From positions 2,162,202-2,226,201 of the forward strand of contig NZ_JARKMX010000008.1 of NCBI RefSeq assembly GCF_029360705.1: DNA of 64,000 bases, in the 5' to 3' direction. Shown here piece by piece: positions 20,593 to 35,931 of the stretch (its first letter is position 1; every line of letters begins with the position of its first letter). This stretch comes from Paraflavitalea pollutisoli (GTDB lineage: Bacteria; Bacteroidota; Bacteroidia; Chitinophagales; Chitinophagaceae). A program made the position numbers and the translations under genes. The notes below the pieces were generated by a model. The model was not told the origin of the DNA. It searched no databases and saw only the letters and a program-made list of their open reading frames with translations.

Positions 20593-21244
20593 AGGATATT
20601 TGTGTTTTCTGGAGCAGTTAGACGAAGCCATTAAGCGCTACCCCACCCTGCAAAAAAAAGAGGTGAATGAGCGGACTATTTTAGCTGGTCGTTTGTCAGT
20701 TATTGACCGGGACGGGCAACAATGGGATGAGTATGAGGTGGAAATTCATGCTACAGACTTGTTTCCCAACCGGTTCCCGGATCTTTACGAAACCGGCGGA
20801 AAGATTCCCCGTATTGGTGATTGGCATATTAATGAAGACACGTTCACCTGTTGCATTACCGTACCTCCTGAAGAGATCATTCGCTGCAAAAAAGGAATCA
20901 ATCTATGCACCTACATTAGTGAGCAGGTCATGCCCTACCTGTTCAATCAAACGCATCGGCGGGTCGAAGGATATTATGTCAACGGGGAATATTCGCATGG
21001 AATTAGGGGATTGATGGAGTATTACAGCGATCTTCTCCAGACAGGAGATGATGTTTATACTACCGTAAGACTGATCATTTTTATCGCGGAACACAATCGC
21101 CCATTGCGGACTAGTCTATGTTTCTGCGGTAGTAGTTTAAAATACCGTCACTGTCACAGAATTGCATACGAACAGTTAAAGGAGTTGGATAAAGAACACT
21201 TACTTCAGCATGCCATACTTATAGCAAAACGTTATGGCCTTTAA
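20585..21244 (+). CDS. CBASS E2-like protein with C-terminal SEC-C zinc motif (type II-short accessory)
   Basis: 219 residues. The first 150 resemble a bacterial E2 fold: EVEIHATDLFPNRFPDLYETGGKIPR, then DWHINEDTFTCCITVP, where His81 and Cys89/Cys90 match the HxN...C arrangement of E2 active sites. No E1 or JAB partner is encoded, which marks type II-short CBASS. Residues 179-191 (CFCGSSLKYRHCH) form a SEC-C-like zinc site. It probably handles the CD-NTase (priming or complex formation) rather than acting as effector. The start overlaps the CD-NTase stop. E2 assignment is by pattern; the zinc motif is clear. Confidence 0.8.
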   Translation: MSKGYLCFLEQLDEAIKRYPTLQKKEVNERTILAGRLSVIDRDGQQWDEYEVEIHATDLFPNRFPDLYETGGKIPRIGDWHINEDTFTCCITVPPEEIIRCKKGINLCTYISEQVMPYLFNQTHRRVEGYYVNGEYSHGIRGLMEYYSDLLQTGDDVYTTVRLIIFIAEHNRPLRTSLCFCGSSLKYRHCHRIAYEQLKELDKEHLLQHAILIAKRYGL

Positions 21245-21254
21245 AATATAAAAA

Positions 21255-21280
21255 AAGGGATCACCTTTCAGTGATCCCTT
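21255..21280 (-). terminator. Terminator of the tRNA-Cys transcript (may also stop the CBASS operon)
   Basis: A 10-bp perfect stem AAGGGATCAC (21255-21264) with GTGATCCCTT (21271-21280) has a 6-nt loop. On the minus strand it is followed by a T run, right after the tRNA 3' end. On the plus strand it lies 11 bp after the stop of the E2-like gene. Confidence 0.85.
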
Positions 21281-21285
21281 CCGGG

Positions 21286-21356
21286 AGGTCCCGACCAGAT
21301 TTGAACTGGTGTAGGAGCTTTTGCAGAGCTCTGCCTAGCCGCTCGGCCACAGGACC
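21286..21356 (-). tRNA. tRNA-Cys (anticodon GCA)
   Basis: Read on the minus strand from 21356: acceptor GGTCCTG pairs with CGGGACC, the D arm is GCC/GGC, the anticodon stem GAGCT/AGCTC encloses loop CTGCAAA (anticodon GCA), and the T arm is ACCAG/CTGGT with TTCAAAT. The discriminator base is U73, the cysteine identity base. CCA is not encoded. Its 3' end faces the CBASS island. Confidence 0.97.
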
Positions 21357-21449
21357 CTCTATTTTCCCACATCCTTACCATCGGTTCGAATGGGGTGTGC
21401 AAAAGTAGGATATTTGTTGGATATTTGACAAGTATCCTAACAACTTTTT

Positions 21450-22328
21450 ATGCAACGTATCCCGGAATCGGAACTGATTATCAATCATCGGGGGGCTATC
21501 TACCACCTCGATGTACGTCCAGAAGAGCTTGCCGGCACCATTATCACCGTCGGCGATCCCGACCGCGTAGCCCAGGTCAGCAAGCATTTTGACCGCATCG
21601 AATTCCAGCGCCAGCACCGCGAATTCGTTACCCACACTGGGTTTGTTGGGAACAACCGGGTGTCCGTCGTCTCCACCGGCATCGGGCCCGACAATATCGA
21701 CATCGTCCTCAACGAACTCGACGCCCTCGTCAACATCGACTTCGACACCCGCACCATCAAACCCGAACACACTACCTTAAATATTATACGCGTGGGCACC
21801 TCCGGGGCCCTGCAAGCTGATATTCCGGTCGACAGCTACGTGGTTTCCACCTACGGCCTCGGTATCGACAACCTCCTCAACTTCTACCGCCACGAGGAAA
21901 ACGACGCCGAAAAACAGCTGCTCCAGGCCTTTATCACCCAAACCCAGCTCCACAGCCGCATCTCGCAGCCTTATATAGCTTCCTGCAGCGGCCACCTCAT
22001 GAAGCATTTTGCGGGCGATGGCTTTCATGCGGGCATAACTGTCACCTGCCCCGGATTTTACGGTCCCCAGGGCCGTGTACTCCGCCTTGGCCTCAGCAAT
22101 CCCAATCTAATCGACCTATTGACCGAATTTAGCTACGGCGTTCACCGCATCACCAATTTTGAGATGGAAACCTCCGGCATCTATGGCCTGGGCCGCCTCC
22201 TGGGGCACCACTGCCTCTCGCTCAGCGCCATTGTAGCCAACCGGGTCGTTAAAGAATTCTCAAAAGATGGCAGTCTGGCCGTTCAGGGCCTCATTACCAA
22301 AACACTGGAAGTGGTGGCCGCGTTATGA
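21450..22328 (+). CDS. Nucleoside phosphorylase (uridine phosphorylase-like)
   Basis: 292 residues. Typical PNP/UDP-family motifs are present: TVGDPDR (phosphate binding), STGIGPDNIDIVLNEL, IIRVGTSGALQ, and NFEMETSGIYGLGRLLGH, which carries the ribose-binding Glu-Met-Glu. It should cleave nucleosides phosphorolytically in salvage; uridine is the likeliest substrate from the overall pattern, but purine use is possible. It starts after the tRNA gene on the opposite strand and is followed by dapF. Its base composition returns to the GC-richer host type, marking the right edge of the defence island. Confidence 0.9.
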   Translation: MQRIPESELIINHRGAIYHLDVRPEELAGTIITVGDPDRVAQVSKHFDRIEFQRQHREFVTHTGFVGNNRVSVVSTGIGPDNIDIVLNELDALVNIDFDTRTIKPEHTTLNIIRVGTSGALQADIPVDSYVVSTYGLGIDNLLNFYRHEENDAEKQLLQAFITQTQLHSRISQPYIASCSGHLMKHFAGDGFHAGITVTCPGFYGPQGRVLRLGLSNPNLIDLLTEFSYGVHRITNFEMETSGIYGLGRLLGHHCLSLSAIVANRVVKEFSKDGSLAVQGLITKTLEVVAAL

Positions 22329-22393
22329 TAGTTGGCTGATTGTTAGTAATTTTGGACTCTGATTAATTGCAAAACCGTAGAGGAAATATATTG

Positions 22394-23176
22394 ATGAAAC
22401 TGAAATTTTACAAATATCAGGGAACCGGCAACGACTTTGTCATCCTTGATAACCGGGACGGAGCCTACAACGAGCTCAATACCGAGCAGATCCGCTTCTT
22501 ATGTGATCGCCGCTTTGGCATCGGTGCCGACGGCCTCATGCTGCTCAATACGAAAGCAGGTTACGATTTTGAAATGAAATATTACAATGCCGATGGCCGC
22601 GAAAGCACCATGTGCGGCAATGGCGGCCGTTGCCTCGTAAAATTTGCCTACCACCAGGGTATCAAACGCAACGCCTACCATTTCATCGCCGTTGATGGTG
22701 ACCACGAAGCCGAGATCGACGACGATGGCACCGTAAGCCTGAAAATGAAAGACGTAAATGCCATCAAAGAATCGCACGGCGATTTCATCCTCGATACTGG
22801 CAGCCCCCATTACGTTAAAATGGTTCCCGATGTGATGTCGTTCGATGTATATAAGAAAGGAATGGACATCCGCTACAACAATACTTTCGCCAAAGAAGGC
22901 ATCAACGTCAATTTCGTCGAGCAGAAACGCGAAGACGAGATCATTGTACGCACCTACGAACGTGGCGTGGAAGACGAAACCCTCTCCTGTGGCACCGGTG
23001 TAACGGCCAGCGCCCTCGTCTGCTACCACAACGAACGTGGTTTCAACGACGTCACGGTACTGACGCGCGGCGGCAAACTGTCGGTTGAATACGACCGGAT
23101 CGCCGATGATACGTACAACAATGTATGGCTTTGCGGTCCCGCAGAAAAAGTATTTGAAGGAGGGATCGAGCTATAA
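22394..23176 (+). CDS. dapF: Diaminopimelate epimerase
   Basis: 260 residues from ATG at 22394, with AGGAAAT a few bases upstream. It interconverts LL- and meso-diaminopimelate for lysine and peptidoglycan synthesis in the cytoplasm. The start KYQGTGNDFVILDN and both catalytic cysteines are present: C74 in STMCGNGGRC and C199 in LSCGTGVTA. The length is normal. The stop TAA shares one base with the ATG of the next gene, so the DinB-like protein is translationally coupled. Confidence 0.97.
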   Translation: MKLKFYKYQGTGNDFVILDNRDGAYNELNTEQIRFLCDRRFGIGADGLMLLNTKAGYDFEMKYYNADGRESTMCGNGGRCLVKFAYHQGIKRNAYHFIAVDGDHEAEIDDDGTVSLKMKDVNAIKESHGDFILDTGSPHYVKMVPDVMSFDVYKKGMDIRYNNTFAKEGINVNFVEQKREDEIIVRTYERGVEDETLSCGTGVTASALVCYHNERGFNDVTVLTRGGKLSVEYDRIADDTYNNVWLCGPAEKVFEGGIEL

Positions 23177-23724
23177 TGACGAATTATCCGGAAACCCTGA
23201 CCATAGAAGAGATACTGCGCGATTCGGAAAAAGCTTTCCAACGGTTTACTGCTTTTTGCAAAGAATTACCCGCCGAAGTATTTTTCGATGAAACACGTGG
23301 AGACTGGTCGGTTGCACAACACATGCAGCACCTGATCATCTGTATCAAAACAGCCACCGCCGCCTATGCCCTGCCCCGTTTTCTCGTTCGCCTGTTTGGC
23401 GGCAAACCCGGCCGGGTATCGCAATCCCTGCCCGACCTGATCGCCAATTACAAGGCCGTATTGGCTGCCGGCGGCACCGCCACCGGTCGCTATGTCCCCA
23501 AGCATTTCAAGCCCAATTCCAATAAGGAGGAGCTGGTGAAGCAATGGCGTCAGTTCACCACCATCTACCTGCAGGCACTGGGTAAGAACTGGAAAAAGGA
23601 ATCCCAACTCGATCATTATGTGGTAAAACACCCCCTCCTGGGTAAGATCACCCTGCGGGAACTGTGCTATTTTACCATCTACAATACCGATCACCATCTT
23701 AATAGCGTGAAAGCCAGGGTCTAA
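23176..23724 (+). CDS. DinB-like four-helix-bundle protein
   Basis: 182 residues. Helical and cytoplasmic, with histidines spaced as in the DinB/YfiT metal site (WSVAQHMQHL near 50-60 and IYNTDHHLNSVK near the C-terminus). DinB-like proteins are metal-dependent transferases or hydrolases, often thiol-linked; no substrate can be named. It is coupled to dapF by a TAATG overlap. A terminator hairpin overlaps its stop codon. Confidence 0.75.
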   Translation: MTNYPETLTIEEILRDSEKAFQRFTAFCKELPAEVFFDETRGDWSVAQHMQHLIICIKTATAAYALPRFLVRLFGGKPGRVSQSLPDLIANYKAVLAAGGTATGRYVPKHFKPNSNKEELVKQWRQFTTIYLQALGKNWKKESQLDHYVVKHPLLGKITLRELCYFTIYNTDHHLNSVKARV

Positions 23725-23745
23725 GCACCCTGGTTTTGCTTTTAA
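23714..23745 (+). terminator. Rho-independent terminator of the dapF-DinB operon
   Basis: The stem CCAGGGT (23714-23720) pairs with ACCCTGG (23727-23733), with the stop codon TAA inside the loop, and is followed by TTTTGCTTTT. Confidence 0.85.
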
Positions 23746-23870
23746 CACCTGCCCTCCCCGCCGTATTCCGGCATCTGGGTAAAAGGCTCCAAAGCAAGCA
23801 CAATTAATGTTTTCAACAACCCGAATTCGCAATTCGGAACTACATTTCCCCCTACCTTTGCGCCGGCAAA

Positions 23871-24809
23871 ATGATCCAGTACTTCAAAAATATCAACCAC
23901 CAGACGGTCGCCATCGACAAACCCGAAAATGGCTCCTGGGTCAATGTATTGCCCCCGCTGAAGCAGGAAGAGTTCTCCGAACTGGCCGATCAGCTGGACC
24001 TCCCCCTCGACTTCTTGACCGACTCACTCGATATCGACGAAAGAAGCCGTTTTGAGGAAGATGACAACGTGAAGCTGGTGGTCATCAAAACGCCTACGGA
24101 GAACAACTCGTTCAACGAAAGCGACGCCCAGTACATCACCATCCCCATCGTGATCATCCTCACGCACAACCAGATCGTGACGGTCAACTCCTTCGACAAC
24201 GAAGCCATCAAGAAATTCCTGCATACCTTCCAGAACCGTCACCCCGACAACCGGAAGATGATGGCCCTGAAAATCTTTGAAAAGATCATTCAGACCTATA
24301 TGCAGTCATTGAAGGAAATTAACCATCGCCGCAACCTGGTAGAGCAACGCCTGTATGCCGCCAACCGGAATGAGGAATTGCTGCAACTGATGCGTATCCA
24401 GAAAAGCCTGGTGTATTTCGTGACGGCCCTGCGCTCCAACGAAATGCTGTTGATGAAGATCGAGCGCACCAATTTCCTGGGCCTCAACGAAGACGAGAAA
24501 GAGTTTCTCGCCGATTTGATCGTAGACAACTCACAGGCCCTAGAAATGGCCAATATCTATACCAACATCCTGAGTAGTACTTTGGATGCCTTTGCCAGTA
24601 TCATCGCCAATAACCAGAACGAAGTGTTGCGCCGCCTGTCGGTGATCACGATCGTATTATCGTTCCCCGTACTGGTGGCCAGTATCTACGGCATGAACGT
24701 GCCCATCCCCTACAAGGATTCACCGTACGCGTTTTACATACCGGTATTCCTCTCCCTCATCATCTCCCTGGTGATCGGTTGGTTCTTCCTGAAGCGGAAG
24801 ATCTTCTAG
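23871..24809 (+). CDS. corA: CorA-family divalent cation channel
   Basis: 312 residues. The long cytoplasmic domain and stalk helix are followed by the signature YGMN at the end of the first membrane helix (LSFPVLVASIYGMNVP), a short outer loop and a second helix (FYIPVFLSLIISLVIGWFF) with the basic C-terminal tail KRKIF. It transports Mg2+ or Co2+ across the inner membrane. It is a single gene; no cation riboswitch is visible in the short upstream region. Confidence 0.95.
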   Translation: MIQYFKNINHQTVAIDKPENGSWVNVLPPLKQEEFSELADQLDLPLDFLTDSLDIDERSRFEEDDNVKLVVIKTPTENNSFNESDAQYITIPIVIILTHNQIVTVNSFDNEAIKKFLHTFQNRHPDNRKMMALKIFEKIIQTYMQSLKEINHRRNLVEQRLYAANRNEELLQLMRIQKSLVYFVTALRSNEMLLMKIERTNFLGLNEDEKEFLADLIVDNSQALEMANIYTNILSSTLDAFASIIANNQNEVLRRLSVITIVLSFPVLVASIYGMNVPIPYKDSPYAFYIPVFLSLIISLVIGWFFLKRKIF

Positions 24810-24872
24810 TGCAGTTTAGCCAATAGCATTTTGCCAAATAAGTACTAAGTTTATGCCCTCAACATCAGGTAT

Positions 24873-25334
24873 ATGTTCAACGTACGGGTATACGGTATCT
24901 TAATGAACGAGCAGAAACAGGTATTGGTGGCAGACGAATACATACGCGGAAGTTATTATACCAAGTTTCCGGGTGGTGGATTAGAATTTGGAGAAGGCAC
25001 CCGCGATTGCCTGAAAAGGGAGTTCAAAGAAGAGATGGACCTCGATGTTCGTATCGGCGATCATATTTATACCACCGACTTTTTTCAGATGAGCGCCTTC
25101 ACCCCCGATCAACAGATCATCGCCATCTATTATTTTGCCCACGCACTCGAACCGATCAAGGCTCCCCTACGCACCAGCCAATTCGATTTCGACGACCGCG
25201 AAATGGAGCTCTACCACCGCACCGGCGAAACCGAAACCTTCCGGTTCATCGACTGGGATGATTTTTCGGGTGAACACATTACGCTGCCGATCGATAAGAT
25301 CGTGGCGGATTTATTGAAGGCAACCCTGAAATAA
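24873..25334 (+). CDS. Nudix hydrolase
   Basis: 153 residues. The Nudix box is present with G35, E41, R49-E50 and E53-E54 (FPGGGLEFGEGTRDCLKRE, then FKEEMDL). The final glycine of the consensus is Asp56. It hydrolyses a nucleoside diphosphate linked to another group; the substrate is unknown. It may share a transcript with corA (63-bp gap). Confidence 0.92.
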   Translation: MFNVRVYGILMNEQKQVLVADEYIRGSYYTKFPGGGLEFGEGTRDCLKREFKEEMDLDVRIGDHIYTTDFFQMSAFTPDQQIIAIYYFAHALEPIKAPLRTSQFDFDDREMELYHRTGETETFRFIDWDDFSGEHITLPIDKIVADLLKATLK

Positions 25335-25348
25335 ACAGCACTGATTGG

Positions 25349-25957
25349 CTATTTCTTTTTGGAGACGGCTTTCTTTTCTAATCGAGCAATGAGTTTTTCA
25401 ACATCTTTTGCTTCCGGTCGCATGACCGGCTTAAGCTTTTCCTGCAAGAAAGCAATATCATCAATTGTTCCATGCTTTTTAAGCAGTTCAAGCACTTCAA
25501 TTGGATACTTATCATAGATCTTCTTCAGGACAACTATCAATTCCTTCGAATTCCGGAAGCCTCCCTTTAACGGAAGAGCTTGGACCAATGAGGCTCTTTC
25601 AAAGGTGGCATACTCCTTCAACAGTTGATGCTTTAACCAATTTGAAATATCTGTTGTTTTTGATACAGCAATCACATGTCCAACCGTCCACATAACCACT
25701 TTATTAAAATATCCATCTTCGAAAAACTCAATAAGTGGGGCTGGATCAAACGGTTCTTCCGCCGCGATCAATGAACGCAATAAATCTCCACCATGCCCGC
25801 GGTGATCTTTATAAACCTCCGGAAATAGCTGTAAAATAACTTGCACTGCTTCAGACGGCAACGTCTTTCGATTAAACAGATCATATATTCCTGTTGTCCT
25901 AAAGCCGACTTTCTTCAGCGCGGTAATAAGTTTGATTTCACCCTTGCCCATAGTCAA
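25349..25957 (-). CDS. Uncharacterised HEAT-like helical protein
   Basis: 202 residues, convergent with the Nudix gene. It is all-helical in appearance, with hydrophobic repeats of roughly 30-40 residues (GGDLLRSLIAAEEPFDPAPL, YFNKVVMWTVGHVIAVSK, ATFERASLVQALPLKGG, IEVLELLKKHG), suggesting a HEAT/ARM-like scaffold. It has a lysine-rich tail AVSKKK. No signal peptide or catalytic motif was seen. Start at Met1 or Met3. Function unknown. Confidence 0.65.
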   Translation of the reverse strand: MTMGKGEIKLITALKKVGFRTTGIYDLFNRKTLPSEAVQVILQLFPEVYKDHRGHGGDLLRSLIAAEEPFDPAPLIEFFEDGYFNKVVMWTVGHVIAVSKTTDISNWLKHQLLKEYATFERASLVQALPLKGGFRNSKELIVVLKKIYDKYPIEVLELLKKHGTIDDIAFLQEKLKPVMRPEAKDVEKLIARLEKKAVSKKK

Positions 25958-26053
25958 AATCTTTTACATACGCCAACCTGGTTTACTTTACCTAGCTACA
26001 TCCCGCAAACTTCTACAATGTGACACCTTGACTAAATCCCCCTGTGCAATCCC

Positions 26054-27319
26054 CTACCCCTGCAAACTCACCTTCACCGGCTGGTAAACCGGTAGTGTGA
26101 TCGTAAAGGTAGTACCCACATCGGCCTTGCTGGTAGCCGTGATGAAGCCGTGGTGTTTCTCGACGATCTTTTTGCAAAGCGCCAGGCCAATACCTGTTCC
26201 TTCAAAAGCGGTATTGCCATGCAACCGGCGAAACATCTCGAATACCTGCTCCGCATAGATCTGGTCAAACCCAATACCGTTGTCCTCCACATATATCCGG
26301 CAGTACTTACCATGCTCCTTCGGATCGGACTTTCCGTTTTGACCGGAGGTCAACTCATAACGGATCGTGACCCGCGGCGCCACATCGTCTTTGCTATATT
26401 TCAGCGCATTGCTGATGAGGTTATAAAATAATGGTCTGATGAGGCCAGGCTTTACTTCCAGCGCCGGCAACGGCGATACGATATCGATCTGCGCCGCTTT
26501 CTCGCGGATCATACTTTCCAGGTCTACCAATGCCTCATCCAACAAAATATTCAGGTCGGTAAATTCAAAGGTATCTTTCTCACCCGTCAGTTTGGAGAAG
26601 GCAAGAATGTCTTTGATCAGGGCCTGCATGCGGCTGGCCGCACTCTGTATGCGGCTGATATAGGTATTGGCATCTGCATCCAGTACCTCCTTGTATTTGG
26701 TGGCCAACAAATCGCTGAACGTACGGATCTTCCGGAGCGGCTCCTGCAGGTCGTGCGAAGCCATGAAAGCAAACCGGTCCAGGTCGCGGTTGGCCGACTC
26801 CAGCAAGCTGATATTGGCCAGCAATTGCCGGTTCAGTTGCCGCACCTTTTCTTCCGAAGCACGGCGTTCCGCGATCTCATTCTCCAGGTTCTTGTTGATG
26901 GCTTTCAATCGCTGCTCCTGGATCTGTAACCGGTGGTTCTTTTGGTACAGATCGATGAACACCCCCACCTTGGCCCGCAGCAGATCGGGATTGATCGGCT
27001 TATAAATATAATCCACCGCGCCACTCCGGTACCCCTTGAAGATATTGTCCTCGTCGAAGTTGTTGGCCGTGATGAATATGATCGGTATATGACGCAGCTT
27101 TTCCCGCTCGTAGATCAGGGACGCCGTCTCGAACCCACTCAGGTTGGGCATCTTGACATCCATCAGGATAAGGGCAAAGTCGAATTCCGTCAGAAGGATC
27201 TTCAGCGCATGGCGGCCGGATGTCGCTTTGACAAAATGGTATCCTCCAGGCTCCAGGATCGCCTCCATGGAAAGCAAATTATCTTCGCGGTCGTCTACCA
27301 ATAAGATCTTTTGCTGCAT
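26054..27319 (-). CDS. Response-regulator/histidine-kinase hybrid (REC-coiled coil-HisKA-HATPase)
   Basis: 421 residues. The N-terminal receiver domain has Asp54 (ALILMDVKMPNLSG) and D9-D10, T84 and K107. A coiled coil (about 120-180) leads to HisKA with His189 (ASHDLQEPLRKIRTF), then HATPase_c (YVEDNGIGFD, FEGTGIGLALCKKIVEKH). No membrane segment is present, so it is cytoplasmic. The gene follows the giant HAMP kinase by 60 bp and is probably cotranscribed. The receiver may accept phosphate from that kinase and gate this one (inference). Confidence 0.95.
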   Translation of the reverse strand: MQQKILLVDDREDNLLSMEAILEPGGYHFVKATSGRHALKILLTEFDFALILMDVKMPNLSGFETASLIYEREKLRHIPIIFITANNFDEDNIFKGYRSGAVDYIYKPINPDLLRAKVGVFIDLYQKNHRLQIQEQRLKAINKNLENEIAERRASEEKVRQLNRQLLANISLLESANRDLDRFAFMASHDLQEPLRKIRTFSDLLATKYKEVLDADANTYISRIQSAASRMQALIKDILAFSKLTGEKDTFEFTDLNILLDEALVDLESMIREKAAQIDIVSPLPALEVKPGLIRPLFYNLISNALKYSKDDVAPRVTIRYELTSGQNGKSDPKEHGKYCRIYVEDNGIGFDQIYAEQVFEMFRRLHGNTAFEGTGIGLALCKKIVEKHHGFITATSKADVGTTFTITLPVYQPVKVSLQG

Positions 27320-27379
27320 GTGCTTTTTTTAAAGTTCAGTTGATTAGCGGTAGCCATCACAGGGTACGGATTAATAGAA

Positions 27380-33832
<6,453 letters not shown>

Positions 33833-34255
33833 AGCAAAAGTTTATTAAAGAAGCCTTTAACATATAACAAATCATGCCAGAAATACAGAAAATCACTTAC
33901 GTAGACGGGTATTGACTTGTAGCGAAAAAGCAAAAAGCCAGCTTAAACAAAATTCCCCATTTCGAGCAATAAAATATACATTTTGTCCCATTTGCACCCC
34001 TGTATCATATTGCCTTTTTCTGCTACATCATAACTTTTATTGAATCGATTTAAACAAAGCCAGCCTGCATTTGAGCGATTGTCAACATCGTGCAAAGCCT
34101 TGTTTAACAAATCGGCACGTTTTTTCTACAGGATAAGCACCTTTCTACAATTATTGCCCTGAACCATTCATGAAAAATTTTTCGCACCAACCTTACAGTA
34201 CTCCGGTACCCCTATGTTCATATTACCTATTGTCTAACATTTATAACTATTAGAT
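33833..34255. promoter_or_regulatory. Divergent control region between the giant kinase and the RsbRST operon
   Basis: This AT-rich stretch of 423 bp has no supported gene. It must carry the promoters of both signalling operons. Several TTTG and TATTG words occur, but no well-spaced promoter pair could be singled out. Confidence 0.45.
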
Positions 34256-35113
34256 ATGAAAGCCGATCTTGTAAAAACGCTTCAGAAGAAAAAAAAGCAG
34301 ATCCTGGAGATCTGGATGGAAAAGCAACTGGCCGATGCGGGGTTGCGCGATGACCTCATTAGCAATGAGGAATTGCGCATTCAATCAGAAGAACTGGTCC
34401 AGGCGCTGGTCCAATCGATCACAGAAAAAAACCTGGGGAATGTAGAATCTTCGGAGTTTGAACCGGTTTACGAGATCCTGGCAGGTATCAGCCTGTCGCG
34501 CGCCAAGCAGGGTTTCTCACCCCGGGAAACGGGTATTTATATCTTTAGCCTGAAGGATAGCCTGCTCCAGGTGATCCAGGAAGAGATGCGCGATGACCCC
34601 GCTGCAATGTACGCGGAAACTATTCGTATCAGCAAGCTCGTCGATAGCTTTGGCATCGCCACCTTCGAAACATTCATTAAAGGCCGCGAAGAAGTGATCT
34701 ATCGCCAGACCAATGAGATCACGGAGATCTCAACCCCGGTGATACGCGTGTGGGATGGTATCCTGGCCCTGCCCATCATCGGCACCCTCGACAGCTCCCG
34801 TACCCAGGTGGTGATGGAAAATTTGTTGCAAGAGATTGTCGAGACTGGTAGCAGCATTGCCATTCTCGATATTTCCGGCGTACCGGCTGTAGACTCGCTG
34901 GTAGCCCAGCACCTGATCAAAACGGTAAGTGCGACCCGCCTCATGGGTGCAGAATGCATCATCAGCGGTATCCGTCCGGAGATCGCCCAGACCGTAGTAC
35001 ATCTTGGCATCGACCTGTCGAATATTACGACGAAGGCCAGCCTGGCCAGCGCCCTGCGGCATGCCTTCAGCCAATTACACCTGGAAGTAAGAAAGAAACA
35101 AAAACAACAATAA
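34256..35113 (+). CDS. rsbR: RsbR-like stressosome scaffold (N-terminal sensor plus STAS)
   Basis: 285 residues. The N-terminal helical domain (about 1-150) resembles the RsbRD/RsbT co-antagonist sensor region. The C-terminal STAS domain (about 158-275) contains IAILDISGVPAVDSLVAQHL, where Ser214 is at the position of the phosphorylated Thr205 of Bacillus RsbR; T160 lies in the linker. With RsbS it should form the stressosome that holds RsbT. It is the first gene of the operon, 14 bp before rsbS. The signal sensed is unknown. Confidence 0.92.
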   Translation: MKADLVKTLQKKKKQILEIWMEKQLADAGLRDDLISNEELRIQSEELVQALVQSITEKNLGNVESSEFEPVYEILAGISLSRAKQGFSPRETGIYIFSLKDSLLQVIQEEMRDDPAAMYAETIRISKLVDSFGIATFETFIKGREEVIYRQTNEITEISTPVIRVWDGILALPIIGTLDSSRTQVVMENLLQEIVETGSSIAILDISGVPAVDSLVAQHLIKTVSATRLMGAECIISGIRPEIAQTVVHLGIDLSNITTKASLASALRHAFSQLHLEVRKKQKQQ

Positions 35114-35127
35114 GTAACAGATTGAGC

Positions 35128-35535
35128 ATGGAAAAGATTCCTATTCTTCGGATGGGACACTTCTTGTTGGTAACCATTCAGGTTGATCTGTACGACCGTC
35201 TTGCCGTGAATCTCGAAGCGGATCTGGTGCAGATGGTTAATAAAACAGGAGCCAGAGGAGTGTTGATCGATATTTCAGCTGTATCGATCGTTGACTCGTT
35301 CATGGGCAGGATCATCGGCAATATTGCTAATATGTCGAAGATACTGGATGCCGAAACTGTCGTCGTAGGTATGCAGCCGGCAGTAGCCATCACACTCGTT
35401 GAACTGGGCCTTCCCCTCCAGGGTGTATTTACGGCATTGAATGTCGAACGGGGCATGGAGTTGTTGCGGAACAGAATTGATCTTGACCTAAACCCCGAAG
35501 ACGATGATGACGACGCAATTAGTGACGCTGACTAA
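35128..35535 (+). CDS. rsbS: RsbS-like single STAS-domain protein
   Basis: 135 residues from ATG at 35128. It is a STAS domain with GVLIDISAVSIVDSFMGRI; Ser57 matches the serine phosphorylated by RsbT in Bacillus RsbS. The C-terminal tail is strongly acidic (LNPEDDDDDAISDAD). That tail is encoded by the 32 bp that overlap the start of the rsbT-like gene, which couples their translation. It is the core stressosome component that sequesters RsbT. Confidence 0.93.
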   Translation: MEKIPILRMGHFLLVTIQVDLYDRLAVNLEADLVQMVNKTGARGVLIDISAVSIVDSFMGRIIGNIANMSKILDAETVVVGMQPAVAITLVELGLPLQGVFTALNVERGMELLRNRIDLDLNPEDDDDDAISDAD

Positions 35536-35929
35536 AGACCGCATGGTGGTGAAGCTCGAGCAGGATGTTGTTCCTTTCCGCAACCGCGTCAAGGAACATG
35601 CGACGAAGATCGGCATGGGGCTGGTCAATCAAACCAAGCTCATCACAGCCGCCAGCGAATTGAGCAGAAATATGCTCAGGTATGCAGGCGGTGGCGAAGT
35701 ATTGATAGAAGTGGTGAGTAAAGGCCGCGAAAACGGCATTCGCCTCACCTTCTCCGATAAAGGCCCTGGTATTGAAGACATTAAAAAAGCGATGCAGGAC
35801 GGCTACTCTACGGGCAAAAGCCTTGGGCTGGGCCTGCCGGGTACCAAAAGGCTCGTCAGCGAATTCGACATCAAAAGCGTTCCTAATCAGGGAACGACGG
35901 TGATCATATTAAAGTGGAAGAACGGTTGA
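35504..35929 (+). CDS. rsbT: RsbT-like serine/threonine switch kinase
   Basis: 141 residues; start at Met1 or Met2. It is a GHKL ATPase of the anti-sigma kinase type: N box ELSRN (E52, N56), G1 box SDKGPGIED, G2 box GKSLGLGLPGTKRL. It should phosphorylate RsbR and RsbS on stress and then leave the complex to act on a partner. In Bacillus that partner is the phosphatase RsbU; no RsbU is encoded here, so the downstream ATPase-PP2C protein or the histidine kinase is the likely target (inference). Confidence 0.95.
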   Translation: MMTTQLVTLTKDRMVVKLEQDVVPFRNRVKEHATKIGMGLVNQTKLITAASELSRNMLRYAGGGEVLIEVVSKGRENGIRLTFSDKGPGIEDIKKAMQDGYSTGKSLGLGLPGTKRLVSEFDIKSVPNQGTTVIILKWKNG

Positions 35930-35931
35930 TT

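Noticed and set aside
21406-21434. Tandem GGATATTTG words upstream of the nucleoside phosphorylase as a promoter pair
   Set aside because: Their spacing does not fit the -33/-7 arrangement, and no partner box was found.
34954-35127. Upstream extension of rsbS
   Set aside because: The extra residues overlap rsbR in another frame and are not STAS-like; ATG at 35128 gives the normal family start.
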